Source: Winogradskyella forsetii (GTDB taxonomy: Bacteria > Bacteroidota > Bacteroidia > Flavobacteriales > Flavobacteriaceae). Taken from it: a stretch of DNA of 64,000 bases. The DNA lies in assembly GCF_013394595.1 (NCBI RefSeq), contig NZ_CP053348.1, positions 3,188,001-3,252,000 on the forward strand, written 5' to 3'. The position numbers and the translations under genes are program-made. This document shows, one piece after another, positions 25,691 to 33,651 of the stretch. The notes under the pieces were generated by a model. The model searched no databases and was not told the DNA's origin. It saw only the letters and a list, made by a program, of their open reading frames with translations. How positions within the stretch are numbered: position 1 is the stretch's first letter; every line of letters begins with the position of its first letter.

Positions 25691-27100
25691 TTATCCATTG
25701 ATCAATATCGAATAAACTTCTTCAAGTGATGTATCACCATTAGCAAATAATTTATACGCTTTATCTGATAATTTTTCTATATTTTCGATCCTATTTTGCT
25801 CTAGGTTTTGAGCATCTTTTTTAATTCTATTTGACAAGTCTTGATTGACAGGAATCACCTCATATATTGCTCTTCTTCCTTTATAACCTGTATAATAACA
25901 TTCTTCGCAACCTTTAGCCACATAATGTTCAGTTATTTTAAATGGTACGCTATAATTTCTTGGTAGTTCATTGGCATTAAAATCATGTAATACTTTACAA
26001 GATGGGCATAATTTTCTTAGTAAACGCTGCGCAACAGAAACATTTAAAGTCTCTGCAATTAAAAAAGCTGGGACTCCCATATCTACTAATCTAGAAATTG
26101 TACCCAATGCAGAATTTGTATGTATTGTAGACAGTACTAGATGTCCTGTTAGTGACGCTCTAATAGCCATCTTAGCAGTTTCTGCATCTCTAATTTCACC
26201 TAACATAATAATATCAGGATCTTGTCTTAAAAACGAGCGTAATGCACTTGTAAAAGTTAACCCTATATCTTCTTTAAGTTGTACCTGATTTATTCCTTCA
26301 AGTGTATATTCTATAGGATCCTCAACCGTAACAATGTTACTTCTAATCTTATTTAAAAGTTTTAGTGTGGCATATAAGGTTGTTGTTTTACCAGAACCTG
26401 TTGGCCCACTAATTAACACTATTCCATTTGTGTTCTTAACACCTTCCAAGTAGATTTCTTTTTCTTCTGCTTCAAAACCTAATTGATCTAAACTGATATT
26501 TGAAGCATCTTTTCCCAATATTCGCATTACTATTTTTTCACCATGTAATGTTGGTAAAATAGAAACACGTAGATCAAAATCGCTATAATTTATTCTACCA
26601 TCTTGTGGCAAACGTTTCTCTGTAATATCTAGATTAGATTTAATCTTAATTTTATTAACTAATTCTAAATAGTTTTCTTTTGGAATTCTATATTTTTCTA
26701 TCAACAAGCCATCAATGCGCAATCGTACTCTTGCTTCTTTTTCATAAACCTCAAAATGAATATCACTACTCAACATTGCTTTAGCTTCATAAATGAGTTT
26801 TTCTAAAAAATCTTCGTTAGTTAAGTCGACGGATTTGTTTTGAATTTCATAATCATTTTTACGATAATAGACCGTTAAAGCTTTGGATATTTGATTTTCA
26901 GGAACTGTTACAAATGTTACCGAATACCCTAATATCATCTCTAATTCTTCATGATTATCATTTGGTTCAGATTCGGATATAAACAGAACTAATTCATTAT
27001 TAGATAGCGCACTTGGAATCACTCCATAATGATGTGCAACTTCAGCATTTATTAATTGCTGAATTTCTGTTGTAATTTGTATGTCGCTACTAGTTATCAA
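25691..27100 (-). CDS. gspE: Assembly ATPase (GspE/PilB family)
   Basis: Hexameric cytosolic ATPase that powers pseudopilus assembly. The 469-residue protein has an N-terminal domain (about 1-85), then the AAA-like core with Walker A GPTGSGKTT (232-240), the Asp box near 256-264, Walker B DPDIIMLGE (295-303) and the His box around HLVLSTIHTN (320-329). A tetracysteine zinc site is formed by Cys365, Cys368, Cys398 and Cys401, a mark of GspE/PilB and absent from PilT retraction ATPases. No PilT is encoded nearby, which favours a secretion system over a retractile pilus. It overlaps the peptidase gene by 4 nt. Confidence 0.95.
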   Translation of the reverse strand: MITSSDIQITTEIQQLINAEVAHHYGVIPSALSNNELVLFISESEPNDNHEELEMILGYSVTFVTVPENQISKALTVYYRKNDYEIQNKSVDLTNEDFLEKLIYEAKAMLSSDIHFEVYEKEARVRLRIDGLLIEKYRIPKENYLELVNKIKIKSNLDITEKRLPQDGRINYSDFDLRVSILPTLHGEKIVMRILGKDASNISLDQLGFEAEEKEIYLEGVKNTNGIVLISGPTGSGKTTTLYATLKLLNKIRSNIVTVEDPIEYTLEGINQVQLKEDIGLTFTSALRSFLRQDPDIIMLGEIRDAETAKMAIRASLTGHLVLSTIHTNSALGTISRLVDMGVPAFLIAETLNVSVAQRLLRKLCPSCKVLHDFNANELPRNYSVPFKITEHYVAKGCEECYYTGYKGRRAIYEVIPVNQDLSNRIKKDAQNLEQNRIENIEKLSDKAYKLFANGDTSLEEVYSILING

Positions 27101-27585
27101 ATAATGTTATGGGTATAAAATAGTTCTTTAGATGTTATAGTATTGATAGCTATTAAGAGTATTAAATAAATTGACAAATAACCTGCAAGTGGCACGTGTA
27201 ATTCTTTTCTCTTATTAAACAACAAATGGCATAACACCGAAAACAACATACCTGTAATAAAAAAAAGGATGTACGATGTGGAAAAAAATAAAGGAATTAT
27301 CGCCACAAAAAAAACAATATCTCCTATGCCAATAGCTGTATTGACTGGATTAATTATTTTTTTAGACTTTATTGAAAAATATATAAATAAACCCAGCATT
27401 ACTAAGAACAAAAAACTTAATGTAATTAATAACTCATTAAAACTGTGTTTTACATATACAAAACGAATAATACTTACTACAAACAAAATCACTGGTAAAA
27501 TAAAATGTATTGCTCTATGCTTTATATCCTGAATTAAGATAATAAGTAGGATTATTACAAGTAATATATTAATTGTAAGTAGCAA
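27097..27585 (-). CDS. Short A24 prepilin peptidase
   Basis: A 162-residue integral membrane protein with about six helices. The two catalytic aspartates of the GxGD family are visible: Asp20 (IQDIKHR) and Asp89 in GIGD (86-89). The protein lacks the N-terminal cysteine-rich methylase domain of full-length PilD/GspO (usually about 260-290 residues), so it should cleave prepilins but not N-methylate them. It is embedded between the major pseudopilin and GspE genes, so its substrates are presumably the four pseudopilins of this operon. Confidence 0.88.
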   Translation of the reverse strand: MLLTINILLVIILLIILIQDIKHRAIHFILPVILFVVSIIRFVYVKHSFNELLITLSFLFLVMLGLFIYFSIKSKKIINPVNTAIGIGDIVFFVAIIPLFFSTSYILFFITGMLFSVLCHLLFNKRKELHVPLAGYLSIYLILLIAINTITSKELFYTHNII

Positions 27586-27592
27586 AAACAGA

Positions 27593-28009
27593 CTAATCTT
27601 TGACTGTTTCTAACAGAATTTTTCTATGGTCAATCTCCCAAGTATTGTAGTTTCCGTCATCATCAAAGTCTTTAATAGATATGGCTCTTGCTTTGAACGT
27701 ATTTACAGAAGCATCTATAATTTCAATTTTATAAACCGCTTGACCTCCTTGATCTATTGTAGTTTCTTGCTCGAAACCTAGTTCTTCAAAACTTGAAGAA
27801 TACTTAGAAAACCTAAAATTATAACTTTTCTCTAATCCGTATAGATGATTTAGCATTTTCTGAGCCTCTATACTTCTTGCTTGTGCAACCACAGATGTTT
27901 GATTTGGCAACACCATCATTAATAAAATACCTATTATAGCTAATACAATTAATATTTCGGTTAAAGAGTAGGCATCTAAATAGGCCTTTTTATTGATTTT
28001 ATTCTTCAT
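27593..28009 (-). CDS. Major pseudopilin (GspG/PilA type)
   Basis: A 138-residue type IV pilin-like protein. The leader MKNKINKKAYLDA is followed by YSLTEILIVLAIIGILL, so cleavage would be after Ala13, leaving Glu at +5 as required for assembly. The remaining 100 residues form a small globular domain with a C-terminal acidic segment (KDFDDDGNYNTWEID) resembling the calcium-binding loop of GspG. Ala at -1, not Gly, is unusual but is shared by all four pseudopilins here. It lies 75 nt after gspF, the largest gap in the operon. Confidence 0.88.
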   Translation of the reverse strand: MKNKINKKAYLDAYSLTEILIVLAIIGILLMMVLPNQTSVVAQARSIEAQKMLNHLYGLEKSYNFRFSKYSSSFEELGFEQETTIDQGGQAVYKIEIIDASVNTFKARAISIKDFDDDGNYNTWEIDHRKILLETVKD

Positions 28010-28084
28010 GATATTAATGATTTACTCTTGGATTTGAAACTCAAACCTTCATAAAAATAGCATTTTTTTTCAATATATACCTTA

Positions 28085-29206
28085 TTAACCAATAATTTTA
28101 CTTAAATCGAACATTGGTGAATACATGGCAACCATAATAACACCAACGATAAGCCCTATAATTATAATTATTACAGGCTCCAATACAACACCAATCATCT
28201 TTGTTTGGTGTTCAATTTCTTCATTGTATTGTTCTGATAATCTCTCAAACATATTGTCTAACTTGTTTATCTGTTCTGCCACTTTAACCATAGACACAAA
28301 TTTGTGATCATAGACGGAATATTTAGACAAACTTTCTCCTAATGCGACTCCTTTTAAAATATCTGCTTTTACTTTACTTAAGCTAGACTCAATTGGGTAA
28401 AAATCAATCATCTTATGCGTTAAATCCAAAGACGTTACTAACGGTGTTTTTGCAGATAACAATAAACTTAGAGACTGACTTAAACGAGACATATATATTT
28501 TACGCAATAAGGCACCAAAAAAGGGCGTTTTTAAAACAACGCGCGATGTGACACGTCGATACCATTCTTTTTTCTTATTAAAAAAGTGAAATGCTATAAT
28601 GGCTATAAGACTAAAAATAAAAACACCTGAAATTGTAGAAAAGTTATGAGATATATTTATAATTTTTTGTGTTAGTGGTGGTAATTCGGCACCAAATTGC
28701 TTAAATACTGAGGAAAACATAGGGACTACATTATTCATCATAAAATATAATACTCCAAAAGTTACCGCTAATACAAAAGAGGGATATGTAAATACAGATA
28801 TGAGTTGTCTTCGCATTTTTATTTTTCTCTCAAAATATTTTTGCAACTCTATTAATACTTGATCTAGCTTTCTAGTTTCCTCACCAATTTTCACACTATA
28901 ATATTCATAGGCTGAAAACTTTCTGCTGCTTTGCATAGCTTCATGCAAAGATTTACCTTGAATGACTTGATGTTTTATTTTTCCTATTAATTCCTTATCT
29001 ACTTTACTTTTATACTGCTCTATAACTATTTCCAATGCTTGTTTAAAGTCTATTCCTGACTGTATTAAAATAGCCAATTCTTTATAAAAACGCTCTTTCT
29101 TTTTATCTGAAAATCCTTTTGAAAACTGAATTTCCTTACTTAGAAAACTGGTTTTCTTAGACTTAATCTTTACGGTTTTATTATATGATGACAAATCAAT
29201 TCCCAT
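28085..29206 (-). CDS. gspF: Inner-membrane platform protein GspF/PilC
   Basis: A 373-residue protein with the two GspF domains (about 40-165 and 245-365) and three membrane helices (about 140-160, 190-210, 345-368). Typical features include ELAILIQSGIDFKQALEIV in the first domain and SLSLLLSAKTPLVTSLDLT in the second. It anchors GspE and guides pseudopilin insertion. It overlaps the GspJ-like gene by 11 nt. Family membership is secure; GspF and PilC cannot be separated. Confidence 0.94.
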   Translation of the reverse strand: MGIDLSSYNKTVKIKSKKTSFLSKEIQFSKGFSDKKKERFYKELAILIQSGIDFKQALEIVIEQYKSKVDKELIGKIKHQVIQGKSLHEAMQSSRKFSAYEYYSVKIGEETRKLDQVLIELQKYFERKIKMRRQLISVFTYPSFVLAVTFGVLYFMMNNVVPMFSSVFKQFGAELPPLTQKIINISHNFSTISGVFIFSLIAIIAFHFFNKKKEWYRRVTSRVVLKTPFFGALLRKIYMSRLSQSLSLLLSAKTPLVTSLDLTHKMIDFYPIESSLSKVKADILKGVALGESLSKYSVYDHKFVSMVKVAEQINKLDNMFERLSEQYNEEIEHQTKMIGVVLEPVIIIIIGLIVGVIMVAMYSPMFDLSKIIG

Positions 29207-29699
29207 AACTAAAAAACATTTGGTTTACTTGATTTGACACACCAACATCTTTAAAATAAACAGCCACAATATCTTGATCGAACATCGTATATGTTACTTC
29301 AAGATGCTTTATTTCATTATTAAACACCGACTGGCTCTCAATCATTTGAAAAGCTTTTATAGTTATTAAAAATGTATCCTTACCACCTAAATAACTTCGT
29401 GTTAATCTATTACTTTTATAGGTATAAGTTAAACTATCATTATTCACCATTAATGTTAACACACTGTCTGTATAGTCGATCTTATTTGAATTGTGAATAT
29501 CTCTAGTTAAGACCGTATGTAATTGATTGTAATTATTAACAAGCTCCGTTTGATCGCTATATTGATACAATTGTTTAGATAACATTGTAAAAATTACGTA
29601 CACCATAGCAATAATAATACTCATTATGGCTAAGCTTATTACCATTTCTAAAATGGTAAAAGCTTTAAAATTTTTATTCTGTAGTTTCAATCTGTTCAA
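29196..29699 (-). CDS. Minor pseudopilin, GspJ/PilW-like
   Basis: A 167-residue pilin-like protein: leader MNRLKLQNKNFKA, then FTILEMVISLAIMSIIIAM with Glu at +5 after cleavage at Ala13. The globular part is beta-rich (VLTRDIHNSNKIDYTD, LTLMVNNDSLTYTYK), as in GspJ/PilW. It overlaps the GspI-like gene by 26 nt and gspF by 11 nt. Confidence 0.8.
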   Translation of the reverse strand: MNRLKLQNKNFKAFTILEMVISLAIMSIIIAMVYVIFTMLSKQLYQYSDQTELVNNYNQLHTVLTRDIHNSNKIDYTDSVLTLMVNNDSLTYTYKSNRLTRSYLGGKDTFLITIKAFQMIESQSVFNNEIKHLEVTYTMFDQDIVAVYFKDVGVSNQVNQMFFSYGN

Positions 29700-30033
29700 C
29701 TTTAACTAAATATTCTACTCGCTCTTTTTTTGTTTCAGTCTCTAAAACAAACACAATTTGTTTTAAAAATATACTATAATCGTTTATTGTCTTTTTTATC
29801 TTATAACTTTCAAAATCAAAAGTCTCATCCTCAAACAATTGCTGTTGTATCGTTTCCAAATGTAGTTCGCCAATTTTATGTTTGGCTTTATAATAGCTTA
29901 CTTCATAATCAGAATCCAATAACTTCACATATACCAATGTTGCTATAAAGACACAAATAGATATAATTGTAATAGCCATTACAGATTCTATAAGCGAACT
30001 TGCTTTTAATTTATAACTCTTTAATAAGCTCAT
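29674..30033 (-). CDS. Minor pseudopilin, GspI/PilV-like
   Basis: From ATG 30033 it has 119 residues: leader MSLLKSYKLKA, then SSLIESVMAITIISICVFI with Glu at +5 and Ala at -1. Upstream ATGs at 30051 and 30069 exist but only lengthen the leader and increase overlap with the preceding gene. The C-terminal part is short (IFLKQIVFVLETE), matching the small size of GspI/PilV proteins. Probably part of the pseudopilus tip complex. Confidence 0.75.
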   Translation of the reverse strand: MSLLKSYKLKASSLIESVMAITIISICVFIATLVYVKLLDSDYEVSYYKAKHKIGELHLETIQQQLFEDETFDFESYKIKKTINDYSIFLKQIVFVLETETKKERVEYLVKVEQIETTE

Positions 30034-31231
30034 AAACTCTTGTATTGTCATTAAATAAAGGTAATCCAATAAAGTAATTCGGTTGTTCTAATTTATTAAT
30101 CGTACCATTAACAATATGATTTTCATAGGTGGCACCACTTGTTTCTAAATAAAAACGATCTGTATATACTGTGCCAATGACTTTGCCCTTTAATTGTGTT
30201 TTGCCATAACAGTAAATATCTCCTAACACTTGCGCATCTTTATCTATAGTTATTAATCTATTTAAGGAAGCCTCATAAGTTTTACTTGTTAAAACGATGC
30301 CACCAGCAAGTTTGCTTTTTTCTCCTAAATACACGTTTAACGGCTTCTCTTCATCATCATTATCAATATAAATACTTGATGGATATAATAAGTTAACGTC
30401 TTTCATGACATGTACACGTTCTTTTGCAAAAATTTGCACATTACCATTAAAACCAGAATTAAGTGTCACTTTAGGTGCTTTTATGAGCACATCTTTTAAT
30501 TGTGCCGTTTCTCTGATAACTAAAGAATCTTTAGATTCTATAACAAAGTTTCCAGATAACTCTATATCGCCAAAATCATATGTTTCTTCTACAATAACTC
30601 TAATTGTAGGTTGGTAAAAACTATTGTATAATGTCTTATTTTTTAATTCGTCGTAATAGAGTTCTTTTTCCACAACAGTTTGATTTACTGCAAGGCTTAA
30701 TGTGGGTAATTTATCTTTGGAAACTCCAATATGTCCTTCTACCAATCTAGAACCTGTAAAACTTTGATTGTTGATATAGGCTTGTTCTACGCCAAAACTA
30801 GAAACCTTTACATCTCCAATGATTTTGGTTGTACCACCAATTTTTAGCTCCGTATTATAATCTGTGAGATACAGTGCTAATTTAGTATTTACCGTTTTAC
30901 TACCTATTAATCCTGTTTTATAAATTGTATCGTTTTTAAAATAGGTTTTTGTTTTAATAAGATCATAAAATCCCCATTTAGAAATAGAATACGTCGTCGT
31001 TAGTCTATTATCATCACTATTAATAGATCCATTAGTGCTCAATTGTGAGGTATTAAGTTGATCTATAACTTTTAGAAAATTAGTCTCGCTATAATTAACG
31101 AGTTCATTCTCTAAAAAAAACTGTTGGTTAAGTCGGTATTGGTAGTTGAATATTAATATGAGGCTTCCACAGATTAATGAAACCACCAAGCAAATAAAAA
31201 TAGCATAGAGCAAAGAACTAGCTTTTAACAT
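30011..31231 (-). CDS. Large minor pseudopilin, GspK-like, with beta-helix-like body
   Basis: A 406-residue protein starting MLKA then SSLLYAIFICLVVSLICGSL: a pilin-like helix with Ala at the likely cleavage site but Tyr in place of Glu at +5. Lack of Glu5 and large size are the two marks of GspK, which caps the pseudopilus. The body (about 110-390) is rich in short beta strands in regular succession (VIESKDSLVIRETAQL, VLIKAPKVTLNSGFNG, VQIFAKERVHV, QVLGDIYCYG, KLKGKVIGTV type), reminiscent of bactofilin or right-handed beta-helix folds rather than the usual GspK domain. Its start overlaps the upstream MORN-like gene by 14 nt. Confidence 0.72.
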   Translation of the reverse strand: MLKASSLLYAIFICLVVSLICGSLILIFNYQYRLNQQFFLENELVNYSETNFLKVIDQLNTSQLSTNGSINSDDNRLTTTYSISKWGFYDLIKTKTYFKNDTIYKTGLIGSKTVNTKLALYLTDYNTELKIGGTTKIIGDVKVSSFGVEQAYINNQSFTGSRLVEGHIGVSKDKLPTLSLAVNQTVVEKELYYDELKNKTLYNSFYQPTIRVIVEETYDFGDIELSGNFVIESKDSLVIRETAQLKDVLIKAPKVTLNSGFNGNVQIFAKERVHVMKDVNLLYPSSIYIDNDDEEKPLNVYLGEKSKLAGGIVLTSKTYEASLNRLITIDKDAQVLGDIYCYGKTQLKGKVIGTVYTDRFYLETSGATYENHIVNGTINKLEQPNYFIGLPLFNDNTRVYELIKEL

Positions 31232-31907
31232 TTTTTTTGTCTTTCTTAGAAAACAAGCGTTTAAAAAACGAATCTTTTTTAGGTTTAGAGTTTTTGTTTA
31301 CTTTGTTTTGAGGCTTACTCTTTTTAGGTTTTATCTTATCCTTGTTATCTTTATCTTTTTTCTTAAAAATCCGCTTAAAGAAGGATGGTTTGTTAGTTTT
31401 TAAAGAGTCCTCAATTTTAATAATATCTCGTCTATAATGTAATGTGTCTTTGGTCACATGATTTATCCATCGACCTGTTTTTTTGTTACTTTTATACTTT
31501 CCGCTTATAATTAACAATCCTGTATCGTCATAAAGCTGATAAACACCATTTAATTTCCCATTACTATAATTTCTTATGGATTGTAATTGTCCATTTGCAA
31601 ACCAACTTCTCCACTGTTTGGTTTTTAAGCCATAATTAAATTCACCCTTTTCTTCTAATTGATTAGTTATATAATACCTTGTGTAAGTGCCATGTAACAA
31701 TTCTCCACTGTACTCCCCTTTAGATTGGAGAATCTCATTGGATTTGTACCAATAATAAGTGATATTACTAGATGGATTAAATTCTTCTGTTGTTACAGAA
31801 AAATCTTCTTTAAAAGTAGTGGACTGTATTTTTTTTTGATGTATTGTGCTTTTGTTGGCTCCACAGGAAAAAAATAAAGCAATAATAATCAGGTATTTTA
31901 TCTTCAT
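31218..31907 (-). CDS. MORN-repeat-like lipoprotein with basic C-terminus
   Basis: A 229-residue lipoprotein (signal to Cys15 in LFFSCGANK), then about five MORN/YwqK-like repeats between 45 and 150 (KSKGEYSGELLHGTYTRY, KGEFNYGLKTKQWRSW, NYSNGKLNGVYQLYD, GKYKSNKKTGRW). The C-terminus (about 175-229) is very basic and contains two similar SFFKR-F-KK units separated by a Lys/Pro/Asn linker. First gene of the secretion operon, overlapping the GspK-like gene by 14 nt. Role unknown; the basic tail could bind peptidoglycan, lipopolysaccharide or DNA. Confidence 0.75.
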   Translation of the reverse strand: MKIKYLIIIALFFSCGANKSTIHQKKIQSTTFKEDFSVTTEEFNPSSNITYYWYKSNEILQSKGEYSGELLHGTYTRYYITNQLEEKGEFNYGLKTKQWRSWFANGQLQSIRNYSNGKLNGVYQLYDDTGLLIISGKYKSNKKTGRWINHVTKDTLHYRRDIIKIEDSLKTNKPSFFKRIFKKKDKDNKDKIKPKKSKPQNKVNKNSKPKKDSFFKRLFSKKDKKNVKS

Positions 31908-32080
31908 TTAATAAATATATACAAACGAAAATACATAATTTATTTATTTACTTATAAAAACATAAATTTTCAAGTAAATTTTGGTGCAGAAAAATCACCA
32001 CTTATAACTCTATAGTGTTATTTTTTAGTTATTTTTAAACAATAGAAGTTCTTTTATTTATTGATATCATAGTATTTTAA

Positions 32081-32246
32081 ATTACTATCCCTTTGGGATG
32101 CTGTTGCCCAACCGCCATAAAAGTAGCCTCAGTTACCGATATGGGTTCCAAGGGCAGGAGAAGGACGATGAGATTAAAGGGGAGGGGAATTCTATGAATT
32201 ATAAGTATCGAATGCATGATCCTAGAGTTGGGAGGTTCTTTGCTGT
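32081..32246 (+). repeat. Outer 166-bp inverted repeat, left copy (end of Rhs core)
   Basis: Matches the inverse of 42057-42222 with two differences (C/T in the EKDDE codons; A/T giving Met instead of Leu in GNS-M/L-NYKYR). It encodes YYPFGM ... DPRVGRFFAV, the conserved end of the Rhs core, in the same frame in both copies. Similarity stops abruptly on both sides: upstream at the Tyr-Tyr-Pro codons, downstream at DPL. Confidence 0.95.
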
Positions 32247-33180
32247 GGATCCACTTGAGATAGTATATACTTGGAACAGTCCTTATGCTTTTAGTGAAAA
32301 TAGGGTTATTGATGGTATTGATTTAGAAGGTTCAGAGTGGAAATCAAAAAATAAATGGTCAGATATACACGATGCTAGTGGTATGACTTATGCAGATTAT
32401 TGGTCTGTTCAAGCTAAAACAATTTATGAAAGCTATTTAAAAGCGAATAAGAAAGATGATTGTGCAAATATGGTATTTAAAGGTTTCATTGAATATGCAG
32501 CCGAAAATAATTTATCATTCCACTTAAATGGAAGATATTCAGGTACTCCTAGGATTTTTGACAATGATAAAATGGAATATTCTACTGTAGAGGATTTAAC
32601 TACAGCTGTTGCCGATGCCTATGGTGCTTCTGACTTTTATAATGATTTAACTTTATTTACTAAACCATCTGAAGGTAACCCTGGTGATATTGTAGCTCTT
32701 GAAAGTAATTGGTTTTCTAGCCTAATGAGTGGACATGATTATAACCATGCTATGACAATCACGGAAGTCTCAGGAGAAGGATATACTGCGATATACGGAA
32801 GCCTTCCTATAACTATTAAGAAAAAAACATATAATAAAGAAGGAGTATCTGGATATAATGACCCTAAATATGTGTCTTGGAATTTTGAATATTTGGATAA
32901 GTTCCAAAATTTTAATTCTCAGTCGGAAAGATGGGATAAGTTTTATGAAATTAGAGATAGAATTCTAGGTGAATTTGAAAATGGTGGAATAGGCGATGGT
33001 ACTATTGGTTCTCATCCATATACTGTAGGTAATTCAATCAATGCTGCCGCTCAATCTGAATTAGATACAGGCGAAAAATATTTTGGGACTTGGGTACCTT
33101 ATCGTTTAATTCAAAGAGCAGATAATGGTGAGTATATGTTTACGGGAGGGTATTATAAAACAGATGAAACCGATAATTAG
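32098..33180 (+). CDS. Orphan Rhs C-terminal toxin cassette (CT2), Cys/His peptidase-like
   Basis: A 360-residue frame lacking the Rhs shell. Residues 1-50 are the last part of the Rhs core (YGFQGQEKDD ... MHDPRVGRFFAVDP) copied from the 3686-residue Rhs gene; residues 51-360 are unrelated to that gene's tip. In the unique part, Cys122 (KKDDCANMVF), a GDIVAL turn (196-201) and His217 (DYNHAMTITEV) are spaced as in papain-like/NlpC-P60/CHAP enzymes, so a peptidase or amidase activity is plausible. An in-frame stop at 32062-32064 blocks longer reading. ATG 32098 lies inside the repeat. It is followed after 7 nt by a membrane protein gene. Confidence 0.75.
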   Translation: MLLPNRHKSSLSYRYGFQGQEKDDEIKGEGNSMNYKYRMHDPRVGRFFAVDPLEIVYTWNSPYAFSENRVIDGIDLEGSEWKSKNKWSDIHDASGMTYADYWSVQAKTIYESYLKANKKDDCANMVFKGFIEYAAENNLSFHLNGRYSGTPRIFDNDKMEYSTVEDLTTAVADAYGASDFYNDLTLFTKPSEGNPGDIVALESNWFSSLMSGHDYNHAMTITEVSGEGYTAIYGSLPITIKKKTYNKEGVSGYNDPKYVSWNFEYLDKFQNFNSQSERWDKFYEIRDRILGEFENGGIGDGTIGSHPYTVGNSINAAAQSELDTGEKYFGTWVPYRLIQRADNGEYMFTGGYYKTDETDN

Positions 33181-33187
33181 AATTAAT

Positions 33188-33610
33188 ATGATTTCAATTA
33201 AGAATATTTTTTTGAATAAATACTTTGCACCTATTTACATTGTGTTTTTATTATTGTTTATTATTGTTATGAAATCATTGTTTCCAATAGATAAAACTAT
33301 TGTTTCAATTGGTAATATTTATTTTTGGTTTACGACCTTTTTGTCATTAGTACTTAGTAGTTTTTATTTTTTTAAAAATGTAAAAAGGTCACTTATATTA
33401 AGTTGTTTAATATATATATTATTAATTATAATTTCTTTACCCATTTGTTTACTAATCCATATAGGTTTAGTTAGAACACTTTATATTAGAGGAGTTCTAC
33501 ATAATTATAATTTAATATGGTTTACAATTTTATATTTTAATTTAATTTTTATTACTCTATCAAATTTACGTGTAATAAACGGTAATGAATCCGATAGTGC
33601 GGACTTATAG
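33188..33610 (+). CDS. Four-helix membrane protein, candidate immunity to CT2
   Basis: A 140-residue very hydrophobic protein with four membrane helices (about 12-30, 38-60, 72-98, 108-128). It resembles no family I can name. Its place 7 nt after the orphan toxin cassette is where Rhs immunity genes occur, so immunity is the leading hypothesis. ATG 33188 is preferred because it follows the toxin stop; ATG 33164 in the same frame would overlap the toxin gene by 17 nt. Its last codons and stop lie inside a CGGACT/AGTCCG palindrome at the edge of the 44-bp inner repeat, so the 3' end coincides with a repeat boundary. Confidence 0.65.
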   Translation: MISIKNIFLNKYFAPIYIVFLLLFIIVMKSLFPIDKTIVSIGNIYFWFTTFLSLVLSSFYFFKNVKRSLILSCLIYILLIIISLPICLLIHIGLVRTLYIRGVLHNYNLIWFTILYFNLIFITLSNLRVINGNESDSADL

Positions 33611-33614
33611 TCCG
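33600..33614. repeat. CGGACT palindrome at the inner repeat
   Basis: CGGACT (33600-33605), TAT, AGTCCG (33609-33614). Related palindromes occur at 39517-39532 and at the right inner repeat (39831-39851). Confidence 0.7.
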
Positions 33615-33651
33615 TGCAAATACAAATGATAGAGCTTTTATCTAATTGGTC
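33608..33651 (+). repeat. Inner 44-bp inverted repeat, left copy
   Basis: Identical over 44 nt to the inverse of 39797-39840. It starts at the stop codon of the candidate immunity gene and thus marks the far end of the CT2 toxin-immunity cassette. Confidence 0.95.

Noticed and set aside
20591-31907. Type IV pilus for twitching
   Set aside because: No PilT retraction ATPase, a GspK-like tip protein lacking Glu5 and a GspL-like fused platform protein favour a secretion-type machine, although certainty needs phylogeny.
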